Source: Spirochaetota bacterium
GTDB lineage: Bacteria; Spirochaetota; UBA4802; UBA5368
Length of the DNA: 44,305 nt
Direction of reading: 5' to 3'
NCBI GenBank assembly: GCA_025457965.1
Contig: JALOTJ010000010.1
Location: 1-44,305, forward strand
The notes under the pieces are model-generated. The model was not told where the DNA came from. It made no database searches and worked only from the letters and a program-made list of their open reading frames with translations. This document shows, piece by piece, positions 43,415-44,305 of the stretch; position 1 is the first letter of the stretch, and each line of letters begins with the position of its first letter. Both the position numbers and the translations under genes were made by a program.

Positions 43415-44251
43415 CTACACCAGGTACACCTTCTGCAGTTCCGCCGCGGTGAGCTGGTTTTTTGCGATAATCGTGCGCTTGCCGCCGGCGAACTTCGTCT
43501 CGATGCACTTCGCGTGGATCGCGCAGTCGCCGCGCGCGTCGGGCGCGTAGCCGCGGCAGACCCTCAGCACGTCGGGCGATATTTCGTCGATGAGGAGTAT
43601 TCTCCCGTCGCCGCCCTTCAGGCGCCCGAGCTCGAACTTGCCGTCGATGACGTGCAGCCCGCGCGAGGCCATGTCCTGCGTCACCACGGCGGCGATTTCG
43701 GTGACCAGCGATTTGACCTGTTCGATCTCGGCGCGCGTCATGACGCCAATGTCCTCGAGCGACTCGAAGGTGATGAGGATGTCGGTGTCGCCCTTGGTCC
43801 ACGCCTCGACAAGGCAGCCAAGCTTTCTGCACGGTTTTATAAAGGGATAGCGCCTCCAGAAGCTCCCCTGCCCGTTGTTCCGCCAGGTGAATTCCAGGTT
43901 CGCCAGGGGTGCCGAGCCATTGTATTCGGGGGCCTCCTCCGCGAGGCTGATGGGCACGGCCGGCTCCACGATCATTTCGTTGTCGCCATTAGACGCGATG
44001 TAATGCGAAGCGATGCCTTTGTCCTTCAACAGCTTGAAAAAGTGCGTGGCGAAGCCGCACGCCACGGCGCCCTTGCCCGGGATTTCCCCGACAACGACGT
44101 CGTATCCGGGATCGAATACCGGTTTCCCGTTTTCCATATACCCGGTACCCCGGTCGGTGAACACCATCCGGTATTTTCCGGCGTACTGCCCTTCGGCTAT
44201 TTCGTACACGTCTTTGGATTTACCGCGGTAAACAAGCTTTTCCTTTGTCAT
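43415..44251 (-). CDS. purC: SAICAR synthase, divergent PurC-type
   Basis: The 278-residue protein opens with the PurC-type nucleotide loop KLVYRGKSKDVYEI, then shows EIPGKGAVACGFATHFFKLL, WRNNGQGSFWRRYPF and LLIDEISPDVLRVCRGY. The family joins aspartate to CAIR in purine synthesis. It is longer than the Escherichia coli enzyme (237) and its DE-containing motif differs from the usual DSSRFW form, so it belongs to a divergent branch. AGGAG lies about 14 bases before the ATG, rather far. It converges on purF, consistent with a purine role. Confidence 0.85.
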   Translation of the reverse strand: MTKEKLVYRGKSKDVYEIAEGQYAGKYRMVFTDRGTGYMENGKPVFDPGYDVVVGEIPGKGAVACGFATHFFKLLKDKGIASHYIASNGDNEMIVEPAVPISLAEEAPEYNGSAPLANLEFTWRNNGQGSFWRRYPFIKPCRKLGCLVEAWTKGDTDILITFESLEDIGVMTRAEIEQVKSLVTEIAAVVTQDMASRGLHVIDGKFELGRLKGGDGRILLIDEISPDVLRVCRGYAPDARGDCAIHAKCIETKFAGGKRTIIAKNQLTAAELQKVYLV

Positions 44252-44305
44252 GGCTCTGCTGGTCTCTCCTGCTCTATTTCTCCGCCCCGGCGCCCGCGGC
44301 GCCGC

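Overview
The window is a gene-dense, GC-rich stretch of bacterial chromosome. It carries a TPR/signalling operon, complete recC-recB-recD, purF and purC, glyQ, three tRNA genes and one decayed REP-associated transposase. No phage, integron, CRISPR or rRNA was seen. The host looks diderm: there is a secreted peptidase with a predicted outer-membrane barrel, an RseC-like protein and a lipoprotein solute-binding protein. The TPR paralogues, the STAS protein, the GHKL-HDOD fusion and the lone glyQ make me suspect a free-living Spirochaetota or another deep-branching Gram-negative lineage. That is inference; no marker here fixes the phylum.

Layout. 1-1140: an XRE-cupin regulator and tRNA-Gly(TCC), whose hairpin terminator also faces the next gene. 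1206-3800: a penicillin-acylase-type Ntn hydrolase. 3801-4722: a relic REP/RAYT locus with a perfect 38-bp palindrome, a transposase broken by one in-frame stop, and a decayed REP copy on the far side. 4723-7645: a minus-strand set of amino-acid permease, SDR dehydrogenase and CMD/AhpD-like protein. 7784-14338: plus-strand genes for a peptidase/propeller/barrel protein, a GHKL-HDOD fusion, GlyQ and a DHH phosphoesterase. 14335-23659: eight minus-strand genes that look like one operon. 23820-26700: tRNA-Ala(GGC), a DUF1015 protein, a compact site-2 protease and GreA. 26801-30546: RseC plus a ferric-type ABC importer. 30723-39997: mobB-recC-recB-recD. 40091-44251: mobA, a second XRE-cupin regulator, purF, tRNA-Trp(CCA) and purC.

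The best candidate for an undescribed system is the operon at 14335-23659. In transcription order it encodes a coiled-coil protein, a membrane-anchored TPR protein with a decayed Mrr-like C-terminus, and a fusion of cyclic-nucleotide-binding, P-loop and patatin-like domains that lacks the patatin catalytic residues. These are followed by a four-helix membrane protein, a STAS protein, a 751-residue protein of unknown function, a second TPR/Mrr-like paralogue and a ParB-like protein. The recurring theme is folds kept without their catalytic residues, next to nucleotide-binding and protein-interaction modules. This suggests a membrane-associated sensing or scaffold complex rather than a metabolic pathway.

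All calls were made by eye from the sequence and translations; no database search was run. Residue numbers are counted from the starts I chose.
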